A stretch of 64,000 nt of DNA from Phoma sp. XZ068 (GCA_004835665.1 ML240445.1:434001-498000); one strand, 5' to 3'. Positions 10,287-21,474 are shown, counted from the stretch's first letter. The notes: a model not told the origin generated them from the sequence alone. A program made the numbers and translations.

Positions 10287-10921
10287 TTCTCTAGCATGAA
10301 GCGGCGCAGGCCTGGGATCGAGACAGGCGCCGCATGGGCGGGCGAGGCTGCTGCAGTCCCGGTGGCCGCGCGGGGGGGTCGTGGGCGGGTTGCGCCAAGA
10401 ATGGGTGCGGTGCGGTGCGTTTGGTGCGTGCGGTGCGGTGCAGGGAGCTGTGCAGACAGCCTGCCGCGGGACGATGCGGAGGGCAGCGCGCGCAGCGGTG
10501 CGAGGGCAGCGGTGCGGGCTGGACGAGGCAGCGGGCGAGGGCGGCGCGAGGGCGGGTGCTGCGTTCGCGGGCGGGCAGCAAGCGGCGTGGTGGGGAGCTG
10601 GCACGGCGATGCGCGGTGATGTGAGGCCAGGGCCGCGTAGGGCTGGTGGTGACGAGTGGAGGGTCCACCTAGCTTCAGTGCGGCGGTCGAGGCGTGCAGG
10701 CTTGTGCGACCCGGCTCTTGCAGCGGTCAATCGGTCGTCAATCGGTCGTCAGTCGGACACGGCGCGCGCTGCTCGTCGACAATGGCACAGACTGCGAGCA
10801 AGTAAGCGGCGCAGCACCCCGAACGACGTTGCCCTCGATCGGTACCGCGCCCGCCTAAGCACCGGTGGGGTCTGAAGCTGAGCGACGCTTGCCTCGATCA
10901 GCTCCCGGCAGCCCCATCACC
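10287..10921. promoter_or_regulatory. GC-rich bidirectional promoter region
   Basis: This interval separates the divergent arrestin-like and cyclophilin genes. The part 10290-10620 is strongly G+C-rich, with G-rich on the plus strand, including a run of seven G near 10372 and repeated GTGCGGTGCG units near 10405-10440. No TATA box is evident. A shared CpG-like promoter is an inference from the layout. Confidence 0.45.
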
Positions 10922-11554
10922 ATGTCCGTCACTGTGAGTGCCCCGGCTGACAGGCGCATCTGGGCCTTGTTGCAGCTATGCAGCTTTTGCAGCTTATGCA
11001 GCTCTATAGCAGCTCTGAATCTCCATAGCAGCCTGCCAAGCATCCCACTGCACGCCCGCTAACCCTCCCAGCTGCACACCACAAAGGGCGACATCAAGCT
11101 CGAGCTCTTCTGCGAAGCCACCCCCAAGACCGCCGAGAACTTCCTCGCCCTCTGCGCCTCCTCCTTCTACGACGCCTCGCCCTTCCACCGCCTAATCCCC
11201 AACTTCATCGTGCAAACCGGCAGCCCCGCCTCAGACCCAAAATCAAAGTCCAGCCCCTCCATCTTCAACGACGGCGGTCTCTTCGAGGATGAGTTCTCGC
11301 CTGCGCTGCGGCACAATGCGCGCGGCATTGTGAGCATGGCGAACAAGGGCCCGAATATGAATGGCAGCCAGTTTTTTATCACCTTTGCGCCGGCGCCGCA
11401 TTTGGACGGGAAGAATACCGTCTTTGGGAAGGTGTTGGAGGGGCATGAGGTCTTGGATGAGATTGAGAAGGTGCCGGTTGATAAGAAGTCGAGGCCGCAG
11501 GAGAAGATTGTGATTGAAAAGGTCACTATCCACGCGAATCCTCTGGCTGGATGA
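10922..11554 (+). CDS. Cyclophilin-type peptidyl-prolyl isomerase (PPIL3/Cyp10 type)
   Basis: A 12-base first exon (10922-10933, MSVT) and a second exon (11072-11554) flank a 138-bp intron (GTGAGT, CTAAC, CAG). The 164-residue product starts MSVTLHTTKGDIKLELFCE and contains the cyclophilin signatures FHRLIPNFIVQTG, NMNGSQFFITFAPAPHLDGK and VFGKVLEGHEVLDEIE. Catalytic Arg (in FHR) and the Gln-Phe-Phe pair are present. Short N-terminus and the order of motifs match PPIL3/Cyp10, a single-domain cyclophilin linked to the spliceosome in other eukaryotes. It isomerises proline peptide bonds during protein folding. Converges with ZPR1 (213 bp between stops). Confidence 0.93.
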
Positions 11555-11766
11555 AATGAAAACACGGGAGAGCAAGAATATGGTGACGAGGCCATCGCGC
11601 GAAGCTTGAAAGACACAAGATGCACATCATAATGGATACAGCGATCGAGTGAAGAGACAAACAGTACTGTCAGTCATATGCTCATTGTGGCTGGCGAAGC
11701 CCGGTATCTAAGGATGCCCCGTCCCAATGCTAAAGAAGAACAAAATCTAATGTATATACGCAACAC

Positions 11767-13288
11767 TCATGCTCCGTTGGCGGCCGCCTGCTCAGCAGCG
11801 TGCGCCTCCTCGTAACCCTCCGTCTTCATGTCCGTCAGCCCCAGCTCTTCCTCCTCCTCCGCCGTGCGGTCGTAGTCCTCGACCTTGATCTGCGGGTCGG
11901 GCTCGGGCGCAGTAAAGCTCTGCACGTAACTGCTGGCAAGAGGGTCCTCAAGGATGACTGTGAACGTCTCATTACCCTCAATAGCAGAGCTGAGCTGGTC
12001 AAAGAACGTGTTCCACTTGCTCTTCGACGCCGTGTCCATGGAATCACCACCATCGCCGACGTCGAAGATGGACGAGCGGAGGTCGTCACGGACTTGTGTC
12101 AAAAGACCCTCGACTGTGGTGAACCTTCCGCCTAATGTACCAGGCTCGACGCTGAGGTTAAGCTCAGGGCACGACATGGCACAAGACTCTGCCTTGAGAA
12201 TGTCTCGCGACATGTCCTCCCTGTTCTGAATGTTGACGGTGATGCGGCGACCCTTCTCGGGTACCTCACCTCCTGTCTTGACTTCGTTGCTTCGGTACCC
12301 GCAGTGCTCGCAAACAGTGGACATGAGGACAACCTGCTTGAAATGGGGGATGTTGACCATCTTCATGTTGGTCGTGCATGACAAGGTGCACCCAGGGCAG
12401 GTGGCCGGGAAAGAGTAGACCTGGTCTTCCACAATATCTTCGTCGACGTTGTTAACCATAGCCTGGTGAGCAGAGGGCATCTCCGGGTACATCTGAGTGG
12501 CGTGGTACTCGGGGCGGATCTCGGTGGCGGGAGCCTCCACGTTGAGGGGTGCCTCCTGCCCAGTGCTGTCGCCCAGACCGAGTGCTTCATTCTGCGCAGC
12601 AGTTCGTGCATACTCGTTGCGAGAGTACTTTCCAGCAAAGAGCTGGTTGGGGGGCTCGATGGACGAGTTACCAGCCGGGTCGTCGATGGTGACCTTGAAA
12701 GGTACCCTCTGTCCGCTTGCCATCTCCTTGAGTGTGTCGATAACCTTCTGGATCTGCGGGGCCACCTCTGGCATCTTCTCTCTGCGCTCATCCTGCTTTT
12801 GTTCCAAATCTTGCGCGACCATGGACAGAATGCCCTCAATGTTTGTGAGCTGCCCACGGCCAGGAGGGATCTCCAGGTCAATCTCCTCAACCCGGAACAC
12901 CGCAGTGTCGCTCTTGACAACCTGCTTGTTGAGGTCATCCGCAGTGTCAACCCGTACTGTGAACTTGATACCACGCTGCTGAATCTCACCAGCGGGCTGG
13001 ATCTCAGAGTTTCGGAAGTGGCAGTGCGGGCACTCGAAGGACATGATGACGATCTCGCGGAAGAAAGGAATTCTTGTCAAAAGGAGGCGTGTGGTACCCT
13101 GAAGACAGTCAGCCATATGCAAATCGTGCTACCATCGGTGGACATACATTTTCGTGGCAGTTCATACACAAACTCTCAATCTCGTCAACCACCCTGGAAT
13201 CGTCCTCCTCTTGCTGTGCGCTCGCATCGGCGACCTTGCGACCCATGTCCTCGAAGAGGTCCTTCGCGAGACTCTTGTTTTCAGCCAT
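11767..13288 (-). CDS. ZPR1: ZPR1 zinc-finger protein
   Basis: Exon 1 (13288-13148) and exon 2 (13098-11767) across a 49-bp intron (GTATGT...CAG, phase 0) give 490 residues, the normal fungal length. The duplicated ZPR1 architecture is visible: first C4 finger C41, C44, C70, C73 (CMNC...ECPHC) followed by a beta-rich domain with EIQPAGEIQQRGIKFTVRV, then a second C4 finger (CPGC...CEHC) followed by the matching EVKTGGEVPEKGRRITVNI. ZPR1 is an essential chaperone for eEF1A folding and moves between cytoplasm and nucleus. The intron falls within the first finger. The C-terminal tail is acidic. Confidence 0.96.
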
Positions 13289-13466
13289 GTTGTAATATGT
13301 GTATGGGTATGTGGTGAAAGCAGGTGTGTTGGTAAAATCTTAAAGATTGCGAGCGTTGGCGCGGGGCGGCGGTAGTGTGACGAAATTCTTGAACTTAGAA
13401 ATTTTGGCGGGGTACCTGGAACCTTCTCTTGGACCCTGGTCGGTTCTCAGCCCTACGGATAGCTGC

Positions 13467-14042
13467 TCACAAACCAAAATCCATCAGGTCGAATCCACCT
13501 TGGTTGGAGTTTTGAGATTTGCTCTTCTCGAGCATCGCTGCCAGGCCGCCCTTTCGAGCCTTCTTCCTCTCCTTGCTGCTTGCATTGACCGATTTGACCA
13601 CCTTACTGGGCTCTTGAACCTGCTGTTTAGGCTCCGGCAGCAGATTGGCAGGTTTCTTGGATGTCGATTTCCTGACATGCTTTGGCGGTCTCGCCTGGAG
13701 TGATTGTACTGTCTTCCGTTCGCATATCAGACAGGTGTATACAATGTGCCTGGCCGGTGGTGTCGAGTCCTTAGACGGCTTCTCTTCTCGCACCCTGTTA
13801 GTGTCGGTGTGATGGGCGACCTTGCAAGACCAGCCTGCTATCATTGGATTACCACAGGCACCGCAAAAGTTTCGTCTAAGTGCATCGATTTCTTTCTGTT
13901 GGAGGTCTATTTCTGCATCTTCGATGAGCCGGTCCTGTGCTGAGCCAAGAAATGCCGAAGTCGTTGGCGACGAGACCACCATTAAGTGTGCAGCTTCTCG
14001 AAGAAAGTTCGACCTTCGCTCCACGAGATCTGTCGAGTCCAT
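13467..14042 (-). CDS. Rpr2/Rpp21/Snm1-type RNase P/MRP subunit
   Basis: Intronless, 191 residues from the ATG at 14042; the frame continues upstream to 14210 but the family's N-terminal helix begins at MDSTDLVERRSNFLREAAHL. A zinc ribbon is made by C60, C63, C104 and C107 (FCGACG ... YTCLIC), and the tail is basic and lysine-rich. This is the layout of the RNase P protein Rpr2/Rpp21 and the RNase MRP protein Snm1, which help process the 5' end of tRNA precursors or rRNA. Which of the two it is cannot be decided by eye. It is head-to-head with DBR1, with only 234 bp between the start codons. Confidence 0.8.
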   Translation of the reverse strand: MDSTDLVERRSNFLREAAHLMVVSSPTTSAFLGSAQDRLIEDAEIDLQQKEIDALRRNFCGACGNPMIAGWSCKVAHHTDTNRVREEKPSKDSTPPARHIVYTCLICERKTVQSLQARPPKHVRKSTSKKPANLLPEPKQQVQEPSKVVKSVNASSKERKKARKGGLAAMLEKSKSQNSNQGGFDLMDFGL

Positions 14043-14276
14043 GACTGTGTCTGTTCGGTGGTGGGAAGTAGTCGCGAAGAGCTGTTGTGGACCATCAAGG
14101 TCTCGCGTGCGGACTTCGTGATGACTTCCGGCGCTAGTGGTCCCTCCCTGCTCGCAAATAGCTTGCGATAGCTCTACCTTCAGTCGCAGCTCTGCGCCAA
14201 AGATATGCACTTCACCGAGGGTACTGAAGTCAGCTTCCTAATAATCAACTAATCTCAACCCTCGATCAGCATCGCC
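14043..14276. promoter_or_regulatory. Shared promoter of Rpr2-type gene and DBR1
   Basis: A 234-bp gap between two divergent ATGs must hold both promoters and leaders. Both products act in RNA processing, so shared control is plausible. No TATA box is obvious. Confidence 0.5.
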
Positions 14277-15996
14277 ATGGCTGCACCCACGCTACTCGAG
14301 AAGCAAGGTCTGCGCATCGCAGTAGAGGGCTGTGGGCACGGAGTACTGCATGAAATCTATGCGTCGGTCGCGAAATCTTGCGAGTTGAAAGGCTGGCCAG
14401 GTGTTGACCTTCTCATCATTGGAGGAGACTTCCAGGTACGCTCTCTAAGTATTCACACTCCTCACTGAGCTGACAATGTAGGCGGTTCGCAATGCACCCG
14501 ACCTCAAAGCCGTATCTATGCCTCCGAAATTCTACGCTATGCACGATTTCCACGAGTACTACGCAGGCGCTCGCGCCGCGCCATATCTTACCATCTTCAT
14601 CGGAGGGAATCACGAAGCCAGCAACTATTCGTGGGAGCTTTACTACGGCGGCTGGGCTGCACCCAACATTTACTACATGGGTGCTGCGAACGTCGTCAGG
14701 TTAGGACCTCTTCGTATCGCCGGTCTGTCGGGCATATGGAAAGGCTACGACTACAAGAAGCCACACTACGAGCGCTTGCCGTACAATCATGACGATGTAA
14801 GAAGCATATACCACGTTCGCGAATTAGACGTGCGCAAGCTGCTGCAGATCAGAACACAAGTGGATATTGGCTTGAGTCACGACTGGCCGCGTAGCATGGA
14901 ATGGAAAGGCAACTACCGACAGCTGTTCAAATGGAAGCCAGACTTCGAGCAGGAAGCGAAGGATGGCACGCTTGGGAGCGTTGCAGCTACAACGGTCCTG
15001 CAGCGCCTACGACCCCCTCACTGGTTCAGTGCACACATGCATTGCAAGTTCAGTGGTGTCTGGCAGCACGAAGGTGGGTCAGAGGCGGCGGTATCAGAGG
15101 CTATTGCCAGCGAGCCTGCTGCGATAGTAAAGAATGACGGTGAGATCGACCTCGACATCGAGGGCGACGCACCGACAGAAGCGCCTAAGAACGACGACGA
15201 GATCGATCTTGACATGGACGATGATGATGACACAGTACCAGCTCCACTCGCTATACCAGCCAAGCCTGAAACCCCTGAAGAGACCAATGGGCAGGCAGTG
15301 GTCCCTGACGAAGTGAGGGATCTGCTGCCGGCCTCCTTTGCGCGCTCAAACTTTGAGAGGCCAGAGACTTTACCGTTTCCCACAGACATCACAAACAAGA
15401 CGACCAAGTTCCTGGCGCTTGACAAGTGCTTACCAAAGAGACATTTCTTGCAACTCCTAGAAATCACACCTCACTCACCCAGTGATCTACAAAGGCCACT
15501 TCAGTTGGAATATGATACTGAATGGCTGGCCATCACACGTGTCTTTGCCAGCGATCTACAGGTTGGTGATCCAGACGCGCAAGTACCTGTCGATAAAGGT
15601 GATGCCTATTATAGGCCTCTCATCGAGGAGCAAATCGCCTGGGTTGAAGAGAATATCGTCAATGCAGGGAAGATGACCATACCGCATGACTTTGCACAAA
15701 CAGCACCTGTCTTTGATCCATCTCAAGGCATCCATGTTCACGAAGAGCCACAAGAATACGACAATCCACACACGCAAGCTTTTTGCAACTTACTGCAGAT
15801 CCCAAATGCTTTCCACGCGTCTGAAGAGGAACGAGCACAGCGCATGCAGGCTGGTCCCCGGCCACAGGAACAGCGATCTGGCAGAGGCGGGAGGGGCGGA
15901 AGCAGAGGCGGTCACAGAGGTCAAGGTGGTGGACGCGGCGGTGGACGCGGACGAGGTCACGGTGGAGGAAGAGGACGCGGTCGCGGGCGCTGGTGA
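14277..15996 (+). CDS. DBR1: RNA lariat debranching enzyme Dbr1
   Basis: Exon 1 (14277-14435) and exon 2 (14482-15996) across a 46-bp intron (GTACGC...TAG, phase 0) give 557 residues. Metallophosphoesterase residues of Dbr1 are in place: EGCGHG with Cys19 and His21, GGDFQ (Asp51), GGNHE (Asn96, His97), LSHDWP and FSAHMH. A C-terminal DBR1 domain follows (KFLALDKCLPKR to about residue 430). The enzyme cuts the 2'-5' bond of intron lariats in the nucleus. Two additions stand out: an acidic insert of repeated DLDIEGD/DLDMDDDDD type (about residues 260-295) and a strongly RGG/GRG-rich tail of about 40 residues, which probably binds RNA. Confidence 0.95.
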
Positions 15997-17492
15997 CGAT
16001 TCCAATAATGGCAGCAACTCAAATATTACACACGCTGCGACATACCCTGTTGCCTGGGCCCAACTCAAACGGAAATTCTGAAGCATTGCACGGTGTACGT
16101 GGCTAGTGCCCGTTAGCGACTCCACATCTCGAGCTTTATCGTTCCGCTGCATCTTGACATGACGGATGGCGCCAATTTGGTGTACCGTTATGGGTTCAGG
16201 GCCCGTGCGAAGAATGAATCGATCTGCTCGATGATGTCGTTTCGGCACGCTGCCGGACGCGGTGCCGCACAGCGTGGAGATGAACCCTAATTACAGGCCG
16301 GCCTCGGTCACTTGTCGCATAATTGGCGCCCGCTGGAGTGGCTGTCACTGGGAGGCGGTGGACCGCAAGATTTAGACCGAAACAGATTTATTGGAAGCCA
16401 AGGCGTGTGGAGGCTGTGAAGTGGTGGTCTCCTGTCATACGTCATTGCGTTGGTTTGTGGCAAGTCATGGTTCGTCACGTTAGCTGCGAACACGAGAATG
16501 TCCTCGTGCGCAACACCAACGGTCAAGAGTGTGGAGCTCTCTAGATAGCGAATCTGCAGTTGATAAAGTAAGGATAGATGAGCATGGTGTTTTTGCGGAG
16601 AAGGCGTCAATCGCGCTGATCTCGCGCATTCTGCCACGCCTATCCTGAGCTTGACTCACCAGACTGTGGCGAGAGGGTTGCGCGTGCGCTTTGCAACTCA
16701 TCCAAGCCGCAAAGAGCCGAACGGACGATCACTACTATCTTCAAGCCTTCGCGAAAGGATGCTGGGTTGGGCTCGGTCTCCGACTGAATGGACTTTCACA
16801 AGGGCGCCTTGGAGGCGAAGAACGGCGACGGCAACAAGATAGAGAGTCTCGGACACATGTTCGCAGCTATTTCGGGCACTCAACGTGTCCCAAGGCTTAC
16901 GGCAGCGTCCGCACGAATCGTTTATGCAGCAATTTCGGCAGGGTCTGCCAAAATGCAGGTCGTCTAGGCCCCGCCTTCGTCATCCCTGCCCTTAGCTTTA
17001 CCTGTTAGGCATCGAGACCTAAGCGATCTGCGCCCACAGGCCCTGTTCAAGCGTTTACACTTTGCGTCCGCATGTTCATCATCTAGATATTGCCGCGTGC
17101 AAGGTAAAGATAAAAACTCTGCGCCGCCCCGGTCGTGCGAGCCCCTTCGCTTGGTTATTTCCAATATTCCAAACATTCCAGCCAAACTATATCCGTTCGC
17201 TCATATACTCCTTCGCTCGACCCCAGTGCCACCACCAACCGTTGCAGGCCGCCTAACCGTTCTGTACTACTACACCTTTATATTGTTACCACGCGACCCT
17301 GCGGAGTCTGGACCATTGCACGACCCTGCCCCTGAGAGTATCGTTCGACACCGCTACAGTGACATAAGTACAAGTTATCGAGTCCCTTGCTTGTGTGCTT
17401 GACTATATTCTCAAGTCGACCAAATTCCGTTATAGGATATCGCCATTCTTATTATCTTTACCTTTACCAAGTATCAACCACCACCACCAACA
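15997..17492. other. Intergenic region with long pyrimidine-rich leader
   Basis: No gene seen between DBR1 and the small gene at 17493. The right part (about 17090-17490) is rich in C, T and CCA/CAC and could be promoter and leader of that small gene. Confidence 0.5.
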
Positions 17493-17753
17493 ATGGCATC
17501 CAAATTTGTTGAGAACCTTGAAGAGGTCCCAATCACACACCCCCATCTCAACGTCAGTCTGGACGACATTCTCGCCGAGGAAGGCCGCAAGAGGTCATCT
17601 TCCCAGTCCTCGGAATCCACCAAGAGCAACGGCCAGTCCGGAAGTGAGAGTGCGCAAAGTCCGACCAGTCCCACCCAGCACGAGAGCCACATGGGCTCGA
17701 TTAGGCGCCGGGCTTTCACGCTCGGAAGCAAGAAAGTCCGCCGCACAAGCTGA
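17493..17753 (+). CDS. Small unknown protein, 86 aa
   Basis: An intronless frame of 86 codons with a good start context (CACCAACAATGG). The product begins MASKFVENLEEVPITHPHLN and has a possible short motif SLDDILAEEGRK, then a low-complexity Ser/Gln/Gly-rich middle, then a basic end (RRRAFTLGSKKVRRTS). I do not recognise the family. The CT-rich leader resembles those of well-expressed fungal genes, which favours a real gene. A longer frame in another register overlaps its end but has no good start. Function unknown. Confidence 0.5.
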   Translation: MASKFVENLEEVPITHPHLNVSLDDILAEEGRKRSSSQSSESTKSNGQSGSESAQSPTSPTQHESHMGSIRRRAFTLGSKKVRRTS

Positions 17754-18336
17754 AGAGGTGGTCGACATTGCGCATCAACTGCGCAACAGACTTTACGACT
17801 TTCACGATGAAACGACACGAGATGCCAGCAAGCGACCTTTCTTAAAGCCACTTCTCGACCAAGCGTTGGAAGAGAATCGCCTGTCATCACTAGGATCTGT
17901 TAGGGTCTATTGACGTTGCTTCTAAGCACGCGCCACATAGCTGCCGCCGCTCTGCACTGACAACGGCAAGAGGCATTGTGTGGGTGAGACGAGGAGGGAG
18001 ATTGATATACAAGTGGGGATCTCTTTTTATGCTGGAGTGAGCGGTAACTTGGAGCAATTGGGATGCGACCAGAATGATACCGACTCTTTTGAAAATTCTT
18101 GTGACATACTGTAGAATGCAATTCGCACAATATATCGCTTTTAGAGAGCAGCCGTGGTGTCGACTGTGCCTTCCCCCGTCCTCACGTTACTTGATCTACA
18201 CTTTCTCTCCATTTCCCACGTGTAGATCACGCGAACAAGCACAACCGATCTCCAATCTCTCCCCAATACCTTCAACATCGCCTCCCCCTCGCGCTAGCAT
18301 CGAACCACCTATACGCGTTTATCATTACTATACAGG

Positions 18337-19463
18337 ATGACAGCAGAAATGAGCAACCCAAGACCTACAGTCACTCCTCTAACCGCGTGTCTCGAATCCT
18401 TCCTCTCGCCATCCCTCAATCCTCCAGCAGCGCCTTCTTCGCCTGCTCTCCGACTCCTGTCGCCAGCCACCCTCTCGAAGCTGACGAATCTTGGCCACGC
18501 ACGCATTCGTGATATGCGTACCCTGGGCCAGACTACGCAGATCCTCTCGCACATACCCTTCGCTACCTCCCCGCACATGTGCATGAAACTCAATGATGCG
18601 CTAGATACAGGGACGCGGATGCAAAAGGAGAAGACGGCGGCGCTGGCGTTGCTTCCCAGCAGGAAAGGTGATGGAGAAGAGGCGGCGAGGGAGTTACAAA
18701 GATGTGTTACGAAACTGAAGTTCGTTGGTGGTGTCGTTGCTGTAGCGAGTGGACTGGAAGACAACAGCTTCGAGGAGGTTTGGAGTGTGGCTCAAAAGTT
18801 TCGCGTGCCGATCGTGCTGAGAGAAGGGTGGCCGAGTTATGATCAGGTTTGTTGCGAGCCTGGAGCTGCAAGAGAACGATCATGATGGAACGAGCGGCGT
18901 GTTGACCAGTGCAGATTGAACAGTACACACAAGATCTGCCCCACACCGTCGTTGCACCGCTCGTCACGCACTTGCACAGCGCGCATGCTGCATCGCCAAT
19001 GCTAGTTCTGCGCCTCTACCTTCACGGCGTCTTCGACCGGCATCCGAACCTGCGTCTAGTCATCGCCCATCCAGGCTCCCTACCATCGCTCCTCCCGCGG
19101 ATCGATACCGTCCTCGACAGCATACCGAAAGATGACAAACCAAAGCGCAGTTTCCTTGACGTCTGGCAGCACAATTTCTACCTCACGACTGTCGACATCC
19201 TGGACCTATCGAACATGCGGACACTACTAGAGCAGATTCCAATGGACCGCGTGCTGTACGCAAGCAACTATCCGCTAGAAGAGCGAGGCCGAGACCTGAT
19301 GACCAAGCTGAAAGAGAGCGACTTCCTGACTGACGAAGAGTGGGAGAGACTGGCATGGAGAAATGCGGAGGAGCTGTTCAAGATACCGAGCGTGCAGTTG
19401 GGACCGTACAACGCAAACCCAATAACGCTTGCACGGCCTGGCCAGCATGTGATATTCGCATAG
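18337..19463 (+). CDS. Amidohydrolase-2 family protein, probably inactive
   Basis: Exon 1 (18337-18846) and exon 2 (18915-19463) across a 68-bp intron (GTTTGT...CAG, phase 0) give 352 residues. The second half is clearly amidohydrolase-2 (ACMSD / dihydroxybenzoate decarboxylase type): LRLYLHGVFDRHPNLRL, then a PRID helix, then the MDRVLYASNYPLEER segment and a NAEELFKI end. Yet metal and catalytic positions look changed: no HxH or EEA motif near the N-terminus, AHPGS where the family usually has GHxGE, and SNYP where it has S/T-x-DYP, so the catalytic Asp is Asn. I infer a fungal-specific relative that has lost or changed chemistry. First ATG taken as start; M5 is an alternative. Confidence 0.75.
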
Positions 19464-19687
19464 TCTAGTGGTTGTCCAGATCTTCACGTTGTTCCTTGGA
19501 TCGTTCCTAATGTAATCAGTAATGACTTCACATGTTCCTTCATAGCCCGAAGACTCGTAATGTATGATCGTTTCCCGTGCATTCGTGACTGTCTATGCGT
19601 TCTGTGCTTGAACGCCTTCCAAATCATGACTTCAGACCCGTGGTATCTTTGCATCGCTCCGTCTCCGGCTCTCGGTAGGTGAGAAGC

Positions 19688-20119
19688 TTATTTCTTGCCA
19701 GACTTCTTGATGCCCTGCTGCCCGGTGTTCATGGGGCCCTTGCCCTTGGCCTTACCGGCCATCTCCTCGCGAGCCTTCTTGTCTGTATAGCCATCAGTAT
19801 GCCTTCTTCAATAAATGTGGGTAGGTTTATGTGGATTGTGGGTCGAGTAGTGTGACAAGGCTGAGTGGCGAGAGGTGGAGGCGGGGTATGGGCAAGCGGT
19901 GGGTTGTGATATGTACGCACCAGCTTGCTGCTTGAGCTTGAAAGCAAGGTCCTCGTCGTCGAGGTCCGCGGCGGGCTTCTTCTTGGGCTTCTTGTTGTGA
20001 ATCGGGTTTGTACCGGCTGGGTATGGTCAGCATCTGTTCTGGTGGCGCGCTTACTCGACTCCACGTTGGCAGAGGGGCGAGAGCGAGTGACAATACTGAC
20101 CTCCCATTCCTGAAGGCAT
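19688..20119 (-). CDS. TMA7: Translation machinery-associated protein 7
   Basis: Three short exons: 20119-20101, 20016-19921 and 19782-19688, with introns of 84 and 138 bp. They encode 69 residues: MPSGMGAGTNPIHNKKPKKK, then an acidic ADLDDEDLAF stretch, then KLKQQADKKAREEMAGKAKG and the family's ending GIKKSGKK. This matches Tma7, a tiny basic ribosome-associated coiled protein conserved from yeast to humans; in yeast its loss alters translation. No exon is long enough to stand out as an open frame, so the gene is easy to miss. It converges with the amidohydrolase-like gene (224 bp between stops). Confidence 0.93.
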
Positions 20120-21474
20120 CTTGAATATCTGCTAGAGCGCGTGGGCTTGTGAATTCGTGAAGTCGCGATTATTTTACTCGGAGGCGTGGATGCGGCTAGT
20201 TAGTGGCGGGCGGTGAGATTCTACGGGAGGGGGTCTCGAAGGCCAGGAAAACCCACTCAGTGGGGCTGACAATTCACGTGACCATTTCGAAGTAACCTCA
20301 GAGTGTGCAACACGAAGATCGTATATGGGCCTCACATTTCCAGCAAATGATCGTGTGATGAATATAATTGTGGCTGCGAATGAGATTGGCAATGTTTACT
20401 TGCATATGAAACTTGGGAAGGTGCCTCTTCGGTTCATGCAGAGGTCTTTTATCACCACTCATCTCGGACTTCGGCGGTTCCTCTAACGTAGGTAGTGTGC
20501 CTACTTCTCCTACACTTCGTTTATAAGCAGCCACGTTCGTTTACGAATCCGAATATGTCACCAGCCCCGTGGCCTTCCTCGTGATTATGCCCATCAATTG
20601 CCTGTCCCTGCTTGTCTATCACGTTGACGGGATGGCGCACGATGCTACTATTCACGATACCAACGCCTCAACGCCCCGGTTTTCTCGGGAGGATCCACTT
20701 TTGCAGCGCACCAACCTTGGATTCGAGGTTGGACGCTCAAACTCAAGTGTCTGCGCTTGGAGGAGGTCGCGTGTTGCGAGAAACACGCGGTAAAATACCT
20801 ATTGATGCTGACGACGACGTAACATCTTTTTCATGTGTGTGTACTGGAAACAAGAAGCCGAGACATTTGCCAAAAGCTTTCCCTCGCCGCATTCGTGCCC
20901 TGGCAATGCTTGTGTGAGCCGCGGAAAGGAATTGCTACTCTATCTGGTGCATTTCTCCGTGCTCTCTAGCCACGTTCCGGCTAGTCGGCATGCTAAACTT
21001 CGCTTCGTGATCGCGCGTACGCAGGTTATCCCCGGAACAACAGCTTCGTTCAGCCTCTAGTCTTGGCTCTCATTCGTGGAGAAACAAAGCACAGGATTTC
21101 CATCCGTTATGTGGAGTATCGACTGATAAGATGAGGGCAGGACGGGGCCCCAGATTCAGTCGGTATGGGGTCCTAAGGGCTAGTTGGCTCTAGAGCAAGC
21201 TTTTGCGGCTCCATTGGCATTCTGATTCGTGTGATAATGCTGGGGAGCTTCGGTTTACGGGTCCTAGGACATGGTTATGGCGTACCGACTCCATGGGGTT
21301 GACATGGGATGGGCTGCGTGCTCCGTGCTGCAGTGCTCTATATAATATATAATGATCGACCCCTAACTTGATCACAACAGACACTCGCTGTGGCCTTTGC
21401 GGAGTCTAAGTCGACGACAGCCTTGACAAGAGTCACCCCTTCAACCATTACAGATCAGGGCAGCAACCGCAAAC
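20120..21474. other. Intergenic region, TMA7 to sugar transporter
   Basis: No gene seen. It is the promoter side for both neighbours. A TATA-rich stretch (CTATATAATATATAATG, 21336-21352) lies about 125 bp before the transporter ATG. CCCCAG at 21148-21153 matches the CreA carbon-repression consensus on the minus strand, and GATAAG lies at 21125-21130. Single short matches are weak evidence. Confidence 0.45.
21336..21352 (+). promoter_or_regulatory. TATA-rich core promoter of sugar transporter
   Basis: CTATATAATATATAATG lies 123-139 bp upstream of the transporter start, a usual distance in fungi for a TATA element with its leader. Function is inferred. Confidence 0.5.

Noticed and set aside
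9042..10730. Arrestin-like protein starting at 10730 (562 codons)
   Set aside because: The upstream part has no ATG, is Pro/Ala/Arg-rich from GC-rich promoter DNA, and the fold starts at MAAFVRVSG.
17395..17913. 172-codon frame overlapping the 86-aa small gene
   Set aside because: Start is not an ATG in good context, the composition is low-complexity, and it only borrows the other gene's sequence in another register.
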